DNA of 64,000 bases from Effrenium voratum (GCA_963377175.1 CAUJNA010003246.1:349643-413642); one strand, 5' to 3'. Shown: positions 21,241-33,930, numbered from the stretch's first letter. Numbers and translations are program-made. Notes: generated from the letters alone by a model not told the origin.

Positions 21241-22673
21241 CGCTGGTGTTGAGGATGCTAAAGGGATGTTGGGGGGGCCTCGGCTTGCACGGGCACACTT
21301 ACACACACATGTATGAAACAATATCTTTAATGTGTCTTGCAATCTTCTCTTGCCAATATGCTGGAGCAAAGCATTATTCTCTGAAAAGCCAGCCACTGCG
21401 GGATGGATGACATATGTGCATATATATATATATATTCTATATAACACGTGTTTTAAGGGGTCCTTTTTGGGGGAATTGCGGGGACAATGGCGTAGTTTAG
21501 GGGTTCCCGTTTGCCCAAGTTGCCAAATAACTCGGTGCTTCCTGCGAGCTTTTCCCCGGAGGCGTAACGGATTGCACCGGTGCTGACAGGACTGTTGCAG
21601 CTTGGGAGGCGTTGTTTTCTGAGGAGCGTTTAGCAGGGGACGCAGAAGCTTGTGGATTTGGTCAAGGAAGATTGCAATTAGGCCCGTGTCCCAGCTTGAA
21701 GTAAAGAGGATTTCCTATAGCTTCTTTTCTGATTTCTGATTAGGGCCCCTTTGGCCTAGATTTAGTGAGTACCACACTCTTTTGGGGTCTGAGTCTTGAA
21801 CGTGCGTTGCACTGGGAGTGCCGACCTGCACCGTGCAGTTGAGAGGCAGTGGTGTGAATTCTACTCAGGGAGCCTGTGAAGAGAATCTCGCTGACGATAC
21901 ATCCAAACATTTTGGGGGGTATTCCTTACGCAAGAATGCGTCTCCATGTTTGACCTTGCAAACCCTGGCCTGCGTCGCTTATCACCGGTAGAACCACGAT
22001 CTCACGCCGAGGATACAGCGGAATCCAACGCGTCTACGTCCACAAATGCATGGAGGTTAATGTTGGTTGTCAAAATGGCTTCACCACCTTGCAGTTATTG
22101 TTTCAATTGCATCCCTCTTTAAGCTGTTGGCCGCCATGATGTGAGGGGGACAAATCTGTTTTTCTTGCTTTACTACCAACCTCGATGCCGTGAGTGAGTC
22201 GCGTGCCAGATTTGGAATCGGCTGGCGGCACGTGTTTTGAGCCAAGGTTGCGGAGATGTTTAAAAGCTTGGCTCGGACTCACGCGCAAGCCTGTGTTATT
22301 GCAATGAGCGCTTTGGTCAATATGTGCTGTCATCCAGGGTACGAGGATGACATAGAGCACACTCACCAAAATAGCTGGAAAGATATCATACAACACAGGT
22401 AACCCATACAATCATACCACCAATCCAAACCTCCAATCAAATACATCTATAGGACATGGAGGTTATCTAGCCAAGATGAATATTGACCGCGGCTTGCGAT
22501 CCAACGCTCGCGCTTTGCATGGGGAGGTGTGTGGATTCTTCCGCTCAAAGGCGTGAGGTTTACCCGATCAAACGAGCTCGTGTGTGTTGATCCTTTGGGA
22601 ATTCCTGCTTTTCTCATGGATGCTCTTCTGCCCTGATTCTGTACTTCACCAGACAAGTCATACCAACCAGAAG
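21241..22673. other. Intergenic spacer
   Basis: Contains a short TA microsatellite (21421-21434) and nothing else that I can assign. Confidence 0.55.
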
Positions 22674-22876
22674 TGGCTGTGGCTCAAAAAACACACGGAA
22701 TTTCAAAATGGCTTGCCCTCGTAAGTGGAAGCATGGACCAAAACCTTTTCGGTTTGCCCCTCCGATCGTATTTTGAAACCACCAGGAAATGGACTGTTTT
22801 TTTAAAGAAATTATGTGTCCATTTACCAGGGCAACCTATTTTGGGGTTGCCCTTTAATTTGAGCCACAGCCATATG
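22674..22876. mobile_element. F6-related foldback element, about 200 bp
   Basis: GGCTGTGGCTCAAA at the left and TTTGAGCCACAGCC at the right are perfect 14-bp inverted repeats. They differ slightly from the F6 ends (GGGTCAAAA), so this is a related subfamily. GAGCCACAGCC occurs once more at about 22911. Confidence 0.65.
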
Positions 22877-23307
22877 ATGTTTGGGATCTTCATGCGTGTA
22901 CATCCCCAAGAGCCACAGCCATCCCCACCGGACACACTGAGACTCTTCCGGCACACCTGCTTGCAACCGAGCTTTGCGCCGGCGCCCAGCGCCCGGCGGT
23001 CGCAGACTCGCAGACACGCAGAGGGTTCGGAAAAGGCGGTGTGATTTCGTTGTTGTTTTTTGTTCTTTTCGATGTGAAGGGAATGAGATTGCGTGTTTTT
23101 GTTTTTATTTTATTTTTTTTCTCCGATATGAAGGGAACGAGGGAGGGAAATGAGAACTTGTCCTAGCTCAGGCCCATTCCCAAACCCATTTCCCCAAGTG
23201 CCTGGGTCCCTTCAGACTCCCCAGAAACTTGGGCCAGAATGTCAATACGAGGCGAATCGAATGAAGGGCAAGTCCCCGAGTCCAACAATGGAACTTGTGA
23301 GTCACCC
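22877..23307. other. Intergenic spacer with T-rich tract
   Basis: T-rich around 23050-23125, with two copies of CGATRTGAAGGGAAYGAG about 54 bp apart. No gene. Confidence 0.5.
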
Positions 23308-23396
23308 CTAGGTCCCCCAGCAGTTGGTGCCCTTCTCTACAATCGACTACAGACAAAAGGCTACCCTTATTTTAACCTCTCTACTCGAGGACCTAG
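23308..23396 (+). mobile_element. F1 inverted-repeat element, 89 bp, internally deleted
   Basis: CTAGGTCCCCCAGCAG ... ATCGACTACAGACAAAAGG ... CTCTACTCGAGGACCTAG. The T-tract and GGTTGGGAGGG part are missing. No clear flanking repeat. Confidence 0.85.
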
Positions 23397-24557
23397 CCTA
23401 TGCAAAAGAACGCGGGAGGCGAAGTAGTCAACCACTTGAACCTCTGACTTTTTTACGCAGAACCTGTGGCATCGCTCGCCAATGGTTGCCCTCCCCTGTC
23501 GTGTGGGGCTGTTTTTTGTTCTCGGTTTCCTTTGCTCCGGAAGATCGAAGCCGACTTGCGACTTGCGACTTGCGACTTGCCAAGTCACGGGAACTCAAGT
23601 CACGTTGCGAGGTTGGGGGATTTCAGAAAATCAAAGAGCGGATTTTCAGCCGGTTTCCAAGTTACGACCTTGAACATCTTTTGGACAGCTCTTTTCCTAG
23701 CCAAGAAACATGTCCTGGTTTGTCACCCTCCAAAAAGTTAAGCTTCCGAAGTTTAAGTTTTTGGTGAGGGTGACAGACCAACCCAGTTGATGCATTCCAT
23801 TTGCCCGGAGCCTTTTGGCTGGGAAGCCGCCGTTTCGCGCCGATTCGCGCGCCGATTTGCGCGTTTTTCCGACGCGGCGGCGGCGCGGAAAGCAGCAGCT
23901 GAGCCGCAATCCAAACCGGGTAAAGCATAAATCTGCCTGCTGGATAGGGAGCTCACCTGGGAGTATAACGAGCTCACCATGATGAAGGTCCTTCACTTGG
24001 GGATTCCTTAATTCAGTTTTTGGAATAATAATTGATAGCATTTGCAGATAAATGGGCCACCTTTTGAATTCTTTCCGTGGCTCTGGGTCGACCATGTTAG
24101 TTCCAGGTTGTAGAACCTCTGCGTTTGGAGCTCACAATACGCTCAACCACGCTACTGTACCAGAACGGAACCGCTTTTGAGGTCCTCAGCGGCGTTGAGT
24201 TGGAGACACACCCATGTTAAGGCAGACAGTCCAGTCATTCAGCGAATCCCAATTCACTCCCCGACCACAAGAGCTCGTTGATTGGGAGAGATTGGATTGC
24301 GAGCCTAGGATTTGCCCTAGGGAACATGGAATTGGGCAAACCCCCAACACCCCGCCCACCCCAGCAAGGTATCGACTTTTGAAAGGCTTTGGTGTTGGTT
24401 CCGGTGATCCCCGATCCCTCCAACAAAAGTGGCAGGCGCATAGAACATACAGCGGCTTTCGGCACAGGATTTAGATTGAGCCGAGGTCTTCCGGCGATCA
24501 CGTCTGCCGAAGGGAAGGGATTTCGATTTCGGCCTACACGCTACATAACTAGCCGTG
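23397..24557. other. Intergenic spacer
   Basis: Holds four tandem CGACTTG units (23552-23579). Otherwise nothing that can be assigned. Confidence 0.5.
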
Positions 24558-24688
24558 CTGTGGATGGTTGCGAAATCCATTTCGCACCACTTTGAAACTA
24601 CGGTTGAAACCATTGTTTGCTACGGTATTTACAGGGCAATCATTCTCCCAGGGTTTCTTAGGTGGTGCAGGATTTCGTCCATCCACAG
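24558..24688. mobile_element. F4 inverted-repeat element, complete, 131 bp
   Basis: CTGTGGATGGTTGCGAAATC at the left pairs with GGATTTCGTCCATCCACAG at the right; the inverted match extends to the GCACCAC boxes. The middle carries GTTGAAACCATTGTTTGC. Related copies are at 38881-39020 and 63190-63310, with a 5' half at 27329-27412 and 3' remnants near 36700-36740 and 45857-45882. Confidence 0.83.
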
Positions 24689-26300
24689 TACCTTGCTGAG
24701 TTAGCATGTTGTTCCTTTTTGGGCCAAGCGCAACGTGACACTCGTGTGTGGCCTACACCTCGCATGGGTCTTTTGACCCAGATACGTCCAGATACCCTTT
24801 TTGTTGGTCTACCGATTCCTTTCGTTTGCTCCATTTTTTTCCAGGGATCTGCGGGACAACTTTAGGGGAACCTACCAGCTGAAGGGCGTCCGACCCCTGG
24901 GCTGAAATTTTGCGAAACCGCGTTTGTGTCGCCGCCCGTTTCGCATCACCCGAATTCCGAGCTGCAGCAGCTGTCGCTTAGGAGCGCGAACAACCCCGCC
25001 ACGTCCCAGGGTTGGAGGCCGAATTGGGAAAGCCACAAGGAAACTTGCCAGCCCGGAGCCGATCTCTTGAACCTTCTTTCTTTCCCCCGCACGGTTTCCC
25101 AAGTTTCTTGCGGTACCTTCCAATTCCATTCTTCCCAGGCATCCTTCTTTTTGAAAGAAAACACCCCAAACCCTGGGGAAACAGCTGGTATTTAAAAAGA
25201 ACGATGGTTGAAAAGAATGGAAAAGGAATCAACCCCTAGAAAAGTCCCCAGGAACTGCTTTCTCATTCTTTTTCATACGTTTGTTCCAGGCGCCAAAAGT
25301 TCAACCTTGAACCCCCAACTCTCTTGAGCTCAAAGCCATGTGCCAGTGGGCTGGGCGAGACTGAGGCTATGAGCATCCTCATGAGCACTCTCTCCCCTCT
25401 GGCAGAGGGACCGACAGGTGAGGGGAAAATGGGCAGGTCTATGTCCAAGAGATGGATTTATGCGTGCGAGCCAGGCGAATCATGATTGTTGAAGTAATCG
25501 GTTTCTAAAACAAGTGATTCTTGAATTTCAGCTGGAGCTTGACACCAATTGATCCAAATGAAATGCGTGTGTGGTCCTGGTTTTTCTCCGGGTATGACCG
25601 CAAGGTTTAAATACCACATGGACCCAAAGGGGTGTGTTGGCCTTTCGTTTTGCTTTGAGAACTTGTCCATTGTGCATCTTGGCAGAACGTTGCTCGCGTT
25701 TGAAGCTTCCCACCCTTCTTGCAGAGACCCTCCATCATGCACGACCTAGACACATCACCTTGCTCAAGCACACCCTCTGAGCTAGGCCCGAGGGAAAAGC
25801 TTGTTTGGGGGCCTCAACGTGAACAGCGCCCACCTCAATTTGCCATTTGAGCGGGTGGCTCTACTCGTTCTACCTGATTCCAGAAAGGCTATGCTAAGTC
25901 TAAAGCCAGTGCGGGTGTGTCCTTTTTTCTCCGGCTCCCCCCCCCCCGCCCGTTTTAAAGGGTACCCTCAACAACAAGACGCACCCATACCACCCAGCAG
26001 CTTTCTTCGGTGCTCATTGGGACGGGGGTGAGGCTTCCCTTGACGAGGAGACCGGTTTTCAAGGGTTTTAAGCAGAATCTTCTCACTAAAAAGTTTGGGG
26101 GTCCACATGTTGGGAAACCCACATGCTCGCGGGCTTCAACCCAACAACGATAGTTTGATTGACGCGTGGCCACCTATGTTTCCTCACGGTGAATGTCTTG
26201 CTAGCCGATCCGTTGATCTTTTGCTCCCCCCCCCCAAACCAAAAGCTGAACCTTTCGACGCACCAAACATGAAACAGAGCCCAAGAAGACGATTGGCAGT
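24689..26300. other. Intergenic spacer
   Basis: No gene or named repeat recognised, except a C-run near 25940. Confidence 0.5.
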
Positions 26301-26406
26301 CTTCCATTTGCTTAAGAATATTTTATATGTTTGCTTGTTGGTTTTAAAGGGAATCTATCACTACTGGAAGTATATATTTTTTCCAGGGGGCTTAAGCAAA
26401 TGGAAG
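26301..26406. mobile_element. F2 inverted-repeat element, best copy, 106 bp
   Basis: CTTCCATTTGCTTAAG at the left is matched in all 16 bases by the complement of CTTAAGCAAATGGAAG at the right. The 4-bp flank CAGT is present at 26297-26300 and 26407-26410. It has the core GGTTTTAAAGGGAATCTATC and a T-rich segment before the right end. Confidence 0.92.
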
Positions 26407-26549
26407 CAGTTTGAGTAAGTACTGCATGACTTAATTGGGGATTTTGCTGACCGGGAAAAAAGGGGGCGGCAAAATTTGCGCCGAAGCCGACCTCCCTTGC
26501 CAGGCTGCAGAACAGAGATGCGGCCGCGGATTCTGCATCACCCGGAGAC

Positions 26550-26645
26550 TGGGTTCGCATTTGGGGCAAGGCTTGAAAGGCTCGGTCCCTTCCAGGAAAA
26601 ACCTAACTTGCTGAATATTTCGATAGGGGAATGAGACATGGAATG
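26550..26645. repeat. Dispersed repeat shared with 28655-28815
   Basis: TTGAAAGGCTCGG, then ACTTGCTGAATATTTCGATAG and GGGAATGAGACATG, occur here and again at 28655-28815, where extra ACTTCACAAACCCAA units separate the parts. Confidence 0.6.
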
Positions 26646-27328
26646 ACCCCGAGTTTCTAGGCCATCCAAGCCATTTGGTTTCCGTTTGGGATTCCCAAAG
26701 AAATCATTCAAGGCCCTGCAGTATTTCCCTACTGAGCAGCCAGCAAAAAAAAAGAACCGTTTCCAAAGTCTCCCTTTGAAGATGTGCCCATCTGGCCGAT
26801 TTCGTTTCGGATTCGGTTTCAAGATCGAGCCGTTTGGGCGGCGGTTGAGGTTTGAATGTCTTCATGCCATCTTCTTCATGCCACCCGAGGGGGGGTGCTT
26901 TTGCTCTAAAGTAGTTCCTTGTCCTTTTCAACCGGTGGCTGATGCGGCCATGAGAGGTGATTCCAAAATGTGGGCACTCGGTGCAAAATAGGCCTCCGAG
27001 TGCGGTACCATAAGTAGCTTGTCATGGTTTAAGGGAACTAGTCCTTGTTATTCGACTCAACCATTCTTACCTACGAATTGGATTCCATGGTCGTCAAGAA
27101 CGGAAAGGGCCCCCGAATCCCAATGTGGTCGAACAGATTCTAATGGTTTTCTCTCCTTAGGAACTTCTTTGGCAGAGAACCAACAGCAATTCCACCTCCT
27201 TTTTCCGAGCCCATGTTCAACCAAAAGAAGCAGTGGCTCAAATGCGCACAGCTCGCTCGCTAAGAAGGGTTTTGGCGACCCACCTTTCTAGGGCCCCAAA
27301 GAAAGGTGTGGTGATGTTTGTAAATTTA

Positions 27329-27412
27329 CTGTGGATGGTTGCGAAATCCATGTCGCACCACTTTGAAGCCATGGTGGAAACCATTGCTTGTTTGTATTTA
27401 CAGGGGGATCAT
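27329..27412. mobile_element. F4 element, 5' half
   Basis: CTGTGGATGGTTGCGAAATC ... GCACCACTTTGAAGCCATGG ... GTATTTACAGGG follows 24558 closely, but the right end is absent. Confidence 0.78.
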
Positions 27413-27800
27413 CATTCCAGCCGGATTGGAACCGGAATTTAAATGAAGTAGGAGATTCATCTTTCGCCCAGGATGGCTCCCCTGATGCCCAGCAAAAGGA
27501 GGAGGAGGCAGGGGGATGGGTAACTCAGGTTTGGTTCACACAATCGGGACACTTCAAGGCTAACTTAAAGGTCTTCTTTCTTTGGTCCTTTACATGTGGG
27601 GGGTTGGCAAAATATATAGACCCTGTTGGGACCTGGTGCCGCCTTGTGCCGCCTTTGAAAGGGGATACATGTGTCACCTGCCTTTGCAGAGCTCACACCC
27701 CCTGGCCATGTTGTTGGAGGTACCGTGCATTTGTTTGACCATGCATGTGATTTTTCCGGTGTCGCAAGACCAGAAATGGAGGACTTAGATCGAATGGATC

Positions 27801-27915
27801 CTAGGTCCCCCAGTAGTGCCCTTGTACCAACTTTTTTGGTTGGGAGGGTTCCCCTACTAATTTAGACTACAGAAAAAAGGGTACCTCATTCTAACCTCTC
27901 TACTGGAGGACCTAG
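27801..27915 (+). mobile_element. F1 inverted-repeat element, canonical copy, 115 bp
   Basis: The left end CTAGGTCCCCCAGTAG and right end CTACTGGAGGACCTAG are inverted repeats with one mismatch in 16. GATC flanks both ends; in fact 13 bases (GATCGAATGGATC) are repeated at 27788-27800 and 27916-27928. The core TTTTTTGGTTGGGAGGGTTC and CTACAGAAAAAAGGGTACC are also partly complementary, so the whole element can fold back. Confidence 0.94.
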
Positions 27916-27928
27916 GATCGAATGGATC

Positions 27929-29934
27929 GATCCAACTCTTAGCCAACTCTGGGAGCACATGAAACAAGTCTAGGAGAGAAAAAAACGACGGTGGGCTTCG
28001 GCCTTTTTTGTCAGACATGCAATTTGCAGCACTGCCACTTTCAGCCCAAAGGAACATGGTTTCTCACTGGTTTTCCTTTCTCTTTTTGGTTTTGTGGCCG
28101 TTCTTTGTTTTGTGCATAATTTTCTGTGAGCGCAACTAAAAAGGCTTGGGCACTCCATTTGAGTTTTTCGGCCAACCGAACTTCTGCTTCTTGGGCAGTA
28201 CTTATAAGATGCTCTGCACAAAGAGGTTTCTTGCAGAAGTCAGAAGTCGGCTTTTGGCTTAAAAAAGTGCCAAGAGTAGTTTTTCGCCATGCATTCGAAC
28301 CCCCGGTTTTTGGTTGGCACCTAGGTCTCCTTTGGATTTGGTTTCTGGACAGGGCGTCGGCTCACCGGCGGCGCGCGCAGAGCACCCGCAGCTCGGAAGG
28401 ACATGCGAGAGATTTGGGTCCCGGGCCAAATGTGTAAAGCCTTTCTCAGAAAAAAAAAGGTTGACCCAAATGTGCCTGGTCTGGGACCCAAAGGCTGGGG
28501 AGTTGGTTGACCTAAATGGTTGACCTACAATGTGTGCGTGGGGTTGACCTGGGGTAATTAAATCGGGTCTCAGAAAGAAAATGGTTGGGGTGCGTGGGGT
28601 TGGGTTGATTAAATAGTGGGGGGTTGGTCCTTTGGGTGCTTTGGGTCCCAGCGAGGAGACTTGGGGTTTGAAAGGCTCGGAACCCAACCCCAAAGACTTC
28701 ACAAACCCAAGACTTCAAAGCCAACCTTCACAAACCCAACAAGTCGAGACTGGGAGACTTCACAAACCCAAAGACTTGCTGAATCGTTCGATAGGGGAAT
28801 GAGACATGAAATGCCCAACTATGAAAAGAAAAGACAGAAAACAACCAAAACGACTTGGTTCCAAACGGTTCATTCCCAAAACGGGATCTCGGTCATTCCC
28901 TGCCTAGCGCACCAGCTAGAAAGGGAACCAGTAGATTTGTCTCTAAGGGGTGAAGCAAAGCGAACATTTTAAAAAGTCTAGGCCAGTCTACGGGATTTCA
29001 AGGTCCCCCAGCCTCAGAAGCCCCCTGTTTTGGTGTTTTTGGCGTTCAAAGCACAGATTCGAAGGGCCTCTCTTTGGTTTGACACACTCTCATGGATCAT
29101 GCAGTGGTCATCTTTTAAAAGATCCCATGGTCAGAATCCATCGGGACTTTGAGAGCTTGTTAGGGTGCGGGAGGGAGTGGGGAAGTCGGGAAGTCGTTCC
29201 TGTGCACGTAGCAAACGGCATCACACAAACATGATAGCCTTGAAGGTCTTATCCCGCTCCAAACAGTGCCGCTTCACAGTTCTCTCGCACCAGCAACCAT
29301 ATCCCTACAAAAGCTGAACGCAGCTAACATAGAAGCCCATCAAAGGCCCAAACAACACCAAAGGCTGACAAATTCAAGTTCAACAGCCCTGTTCAACCAT
29401 GCACACAGCAGCTGCAGCCCTCTACAAGCGTTGCTTGTGCAAGCCACATGAGGCTGGAAGGCCAGACTTTTGTGGGGTTCAAAAAAAAACATCACACGTT
29501 CTTTCTGGTCTCTTGCCCCAATGTTTTTTCCCTTTTAGCAACCACTCCCACACAAACCGATATATATTTTCCCAAATCACCTTATCCCATCCATCCCTTT
29601 CCCAGCTTTTTTTAGGGAGCCTCTTTCATTCTCTCCGACTTGTCTCCCAGCCCCTTTCAGCACGGTTTCAAAGTGATTTCGCGAGGCCAGTATGAAGACC
29701 TTTGAAAGGATTCACGTGGTTTATGGTAGAAGGCCTCTGGCAGAACACAATGCAAACACTGCCTCGCAATCACATCAATGCAAGGGGCTGCAAGCTCCTA
29801 GCATCACTTTCCCATAGTGACTGACCCTCACTCCCGCTAACATGGCACCTAACAAGGAGTCCCTGCAAGAGGAAAATGATGTTTTTGCGGGTACCCTCCC
29901 ACAGGAGCGTCACGTTAGTGGAAGGGAGGGTAGT
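27929..29934. other. Intergenic spacer with tandem ACTTCACAAACCCAA units
   Basis: No gene. Between 28420 and 28780 it alternates GGTTGACC and GGGTTGG phrases with ACTTCACAAACCCAA units on the same strand. At 28655-28815 it shares the dispersed repeat of 26550-26645. Confidence 0.5.
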
Positions 29935-30040
29935 CTTCCATTTGCTTAAGAATAGGTTTTTTACATTCCCTGCTTGGTGTTAAGAGGAATTTATCACTAC
30001 TGGACATTTTTTTTTCCCAGGGATCTTAACCAAATCGAAG
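29935..30040. mobile_element. F2 inverted-repeat element, 106 bp
   Basis: CTTCCATTTGCTTAAG at the left, CTTAACCAAATCGAAG at the right (two mismatches). Same length as the copy at 26301. The flanks TAGT and TAAT agree in three of four bases. Confidence 0.85.
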
Positions 30041-30238
30041 TAATTCTTTTTCTGGTACCATTCCAAGTATTTATCCCCTTCCCGCGAAGCTGGCTGGCTG
30101 GCTGGTGGCCCTGGATGCTCCCGTCCGGTTTCTGAAAGGGCGGGCGAATGCTCGTCTCAGGATTTCGGTGCTTATTGAATCCAGGAGCCAGCTGAAGCTA
30201 CTTGGATTTCTCTCAAATCAGGGGAGATCCTCAAAATT

Positions 30239-30290
30239 GGTGGTTTAATCATCTACCATGGCTATCTATTTGCCCTAAAAGGACACCTAT
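30239..30290 (+). mobile_element. F3 hAT-like element, 3' fragment
   Basis: GTGGTTTAATCATCTACC ... GCTATCTATTTGCCC and TAAAAGGACACCTAT match the right half of 14222-14339. The left half is absent. Confidence 0.8.
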
Positions 30291-30424
30291 CAGTCGGACC
30301 ATTTCCCCACCGCCCAGGCGGCCCTACACCAAGGTCCACGGCAACGCCTTTGGCCTCGGTATGGCAAGAGGGTGAGGGACACGTTGGCCAAAGCCCATGG
30401 ACGACCGAAAGGTCCAATATCCAG

Positions 30425-30556
30425 ATATGGCCGTGGTTGTCGAAACCCATGGGATCCCATTTTGGGGTAGGTGAATTCACCACCCGTTTTAGAACCTTTT
30501 TTAGTGGGGATTGGGATGTTCACTGGGGGTAAGGGATTTCGACCCATGGCCAATAT
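30425..30556 (+). mobile_element. F6 foldback element, complete
   Basis: ATATGGCCGTGGTTGTCGAAAC ... TTCGACCCATGGCCAATAT. The core TTTTGGGGTAGGTGAATTCACC is followed by TTTTAGTGGGGATTGGGATG and TTCACTGGGGGTA. Confidence 0.8.
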
Positions 30557-33500
30557 GACTTTTAGATATCCTGTTTTGATTTGGTGGCACAACAGTCAAG
30601 CTCCCAATGCCTAGATGAGTTTGCGAAAGCAAGAGCATTCAGTGATGGCTCGCCCGGCAGCCGGCTGCGCCCAGTGATCTTGTCAGGGTCTTCCCAGCAA
30701 TGCTGCGGGGAGGCCAACAGCGCTACGCCTATCAGACAATTATTCTATCGGTCTTAAGGTATACAGTAGGCGAGAAGAACGGAGCAAGTGTTCAGGTGAA
30801 ACTAAAAGTGGCTGTGGCACGGGGCAGAACAAAAGCAACGGTTTGTGCAGACCCAAACACACAGTCGATGGGTTCTTTCTGCGCACCGCACAGGGACATG
30901 AACGCGTGGATGTAATTTGGTCTGAACATCGGGGGTGGGAATACCTCGTTCCACCGGGTTCCTGGAGCTTAAAGCGAGTGAGCTAGCCGGCCGGTTTTCC
31001 AGAAGCCACTGCGCGACATGGAAAGATCCCACGGGCGTGTTGATGTGACTCACCTCGGGTTTGCAGATTTTTGTTTCTGCATCATGTAGGGCAAGCTGGG
31101 AAGTAACACCAGCTCACCAGGGTAAAGATCTTTACTTGGGTGTTTCTTATTTCAGGCGTTGGAAACAGTGTACTATTTGCAGATAGATTCCCGGATTCCC
31201 GTTGAATCTACATGGCCTGTGCCCTCTACCTGCGCGTAATTGCTTGTTCAGCCAGTGTCATTTTCTCCTCGCACGCCGAGTCTAGGGAAACTTACCGGAA
31301 GTGTGTCAACATGAAGAAGATTCCGCAGCCTGTTGCCAGCAAGGGGCTCTATTCCAAGCCTTACTGTCGGGATCCATTCGTCTCACGCGGCTTAATCACA
31401 CAAGAGCAATTTATTTTCAGGGCCTAACTCTCACGAGTGGGATGTTTTTCGCGGAGTCGCCCGGACTGAGGCTTTCCCCAAAAGGTGCCAGTGATTCGAT
31501 CCCATCTCTCCGAAAGATGGTGCAGGTGTTTGTGGGTCCGTCTTGTCTTGTCTTGTCTCGAGGGTAACGTTTGCATGTGTGTGTGTGTGTGTGTTGACAA
31601 AAGCAAAATCGAGCTACCCATTCCGGAGTCTTGAATCTGTTAACAAGCCCCTTTTCGCCTGTGGAAAGCGATGCGTCCCTTTGGCACGAAGAAAACCACA
31701 AAGGCGGCAGTCTGAACCTTGCAACCCCGGAGTGGAATCCTGTGGGTCACTGGCTGTGTCTGGGAAGGAGTCGACAGAGCATTTCAGGTTACCCACAAAA
31801 TTGGTGCTTTGGATTGGCGGGCCCTCGAACCCCTGGTTCTTCTTGCTGGTTCCCAGCCACTCCTTTAGGATTTTAGCTTTGTTCCGTTAATTTAGTGGTT
31901 GGGTTTCCGAATTTCACCCACTGAAAGTTAGTCAACTTTGGTTCCCTGCCACGCTTTTAGTTATTTAGCTTGGGTTTCCGTTTGGCCCACAAAAGATGTT
32001 CGACTGGCCGCAGACCTGAAAACGAACAGCCCAGTTCGAAGCAGACAAACCGAATCCAAATCGAAGCACTCCAAACGTAACTTCAGCCCAAGGCCACGAG
32101 CCAAGAGCGGCGGTTTCATCGCACCTGGAGCCGGGAGCCACAGAAAAAAAAACGGCGGCAGCCCCAGATCCAAGGTCTCCCAAATGAGCAGCGCCCGTTT
32201 CACCCATTGACTTGTGGTTCTTCATGGTTAGAAAGGCGGGCATAGGCCAATTAAAATGGCGCTGCTCAAACGGGTGTTGTTGTGCTTCTACAAACTGGGG
32301 ATTAGTGGTACTTCGTGGACAAAAAATGCATTTTCCCATGCGCCTGTGGTTGCCCTTGAAAAAAAGGGTTCAAAGAAAAGCTGGCCGTTGACTGGCCATG
32401 GCTCTTGCAATCGCGCAAGGCTCACTGTTCCAAAGCCCATGGGTGTCTTTTTTTGCCGCGTTTTGTGAGAAAATCGGCGACCCCCTCAAAAAGGAATCCT
32501 TTACTAAGAGGGGGTCGATCAATTGTCCACAAGAGGTGGCAAAAAGACTGCAAAAGCCGGGGATTTTGAGATTTTTGCCTTTACTCTTGGTCAATTTGAG
32601 TCAAGGTGTCTAGAGGTCACTGGACAGTGCGTTTCCAGGTCCACAACGGGGCTAAAGGGAGTTCTTGAGATATTCTGCAAAGTTCTTACCCCAGTTGCCC
32701 AGTGGATTCCGCTACTGGAAGCGTTCCCCTTTAAACTCAACCAACCAAACAGGGATGCCGATTCTTTATCCCATCGAAATCCACTGGACATCTGAGTTGC
32801 AGTTTCATCCCTTACCATCCAACTGGTGGTTTCCTTTCTCGGGAATCCCAGAAGGGTTCCTTCCAGCCTCCCAATACGGACCTATCAACCCGCTTTCCCA
32901 TTCCCTACCTCTCAACCAGCAAGGCCTTCACAAGAAGCTGCCGGAGGTGTGCCACCCGCATCCCAAGCCGGGGGCCCCTGCTTTGTGGGTGGGGGGAGAT
33001 ATGAGCCATGTGCGTCTTGAGGGGTTCCCAAAAACTGGTTGGAGTGAAGCGGAGGCCAAAAGGACGCACCGTCATTTTGTGGGTGTCCCAATTCTGAGAG
33101 CCCGTTGAGGTGCTAGTCTATGAGGGACAGGGGAGCAAATCCAGGGGGCCCCACATGCCCCATATTTAGTGGGAAAAATGAGTTTGTGGTTCATATGGGT
33201 GCGTCTTTTGGTTGATACCTTTTTCGCATGATATCCATACTTGAACGTTCAATCCGCGTCAGGTGAGTAGGGGATTGCACCAGGGTTAGAATGTTTGAAT
33301 TGGGGGAAGTATGTTGCCGCTTGTCACCCTCTTGTGACCTAATGTTGACCCCGGATTAAAGAACCTGTCCTATGCGTAGGGAGGTGTTGCCCTCCAAAAG
33401 TGATCACCCACACACACGCACACAACAGGCAAAAACAGAAAGAGGCGACAGTCCCCGAATTTTAACGAAAGCACTGGGTTCTCCTTACTCCGGGGTTCCC

Positions 33501-33801
33501 ATTACAAAGTGGGTTGAACACAGGATGCTTCCAGTTCTTTGTCTGAAATGGCCAGTGGCATGGGCCAAGTTCCTGCCAAACATCAAACACAAGTTGATTT
33601 CCAGTACATTTCCCCGCTGGTTGCTTGGATTGTTACCCTTTCCCTAGGACAGACGTTTCGCAAAAGGGGCAATGTGACACGTGCTATATATTTTGTCATT
33701 GCAGCTCGATTTTTTGCGGGTGGTTGCTGGTCTGAATTGAGCTTGGGTGTTGTGTGGGGTTGAACGGCGTGAAGTTCTGAAGGCTAGGTTGCGTCCTTTT
33801 C
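30557..33801. other. Intergenic spacer with scattered repeat fragments
   Basis: No convincing gene in 3.2 kb. It holds a TG microsatellite (31574-31594), F5-like text near 31850-31935 and 31955-32005, one F8 copy (32690-32798) and an F9 fragment (33343-33410). Confidence 0.5.
32690..32798 (+). repeat. F8 repeat
   Basis: Starts CCCAGTTGCCCAGTGG and ends CCACTGGACATCTGAG, a short inverted pair. The middle has CCCCTTTAAACTCAACCAACC and TTTATCCCATCGAAAT. Other copies: 34650-34778, 37362-37503 and 60068-60180. Confidence 0.7.
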
Positions 33802-33805
33802 TTTA

Positions 33806-33926
33806 GTAGGTCCCCCACTAGTGCCCATCTCTCCCAACTTGTTTTGGGGTTTTGGGATTCCCTACTAAAATAGGCCAAAGAAAAAAGCACCGGGTACCCT
33901 TATTCTAACCCCTCTACTGGACCTAG
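33806..33926 (+). mobile_element. F1 inverted-repeat element, 121 bp
   Basis: The left end has G for C (GTAGGTCCCCCACTAG); the right end is CTACTGGACCTAG with three bases lost. The 4-bp flank TTTA is identical on both sides (33802-33805 and 33927-33930). Confidence 0.88.
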
Positions 33927-33930
33927 TTTA

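Noticed and set aside
21053..21447. His-rich minus-strand frame
   Set aside because: Product of the GATGCTGGT minisatellite.
28270..28325. Possible tRNA 3' end (GGGGGTTCGAATGC on the minus strand)
   Set aside because: No cloverleaf, acceptor stem or A box could be found around it.
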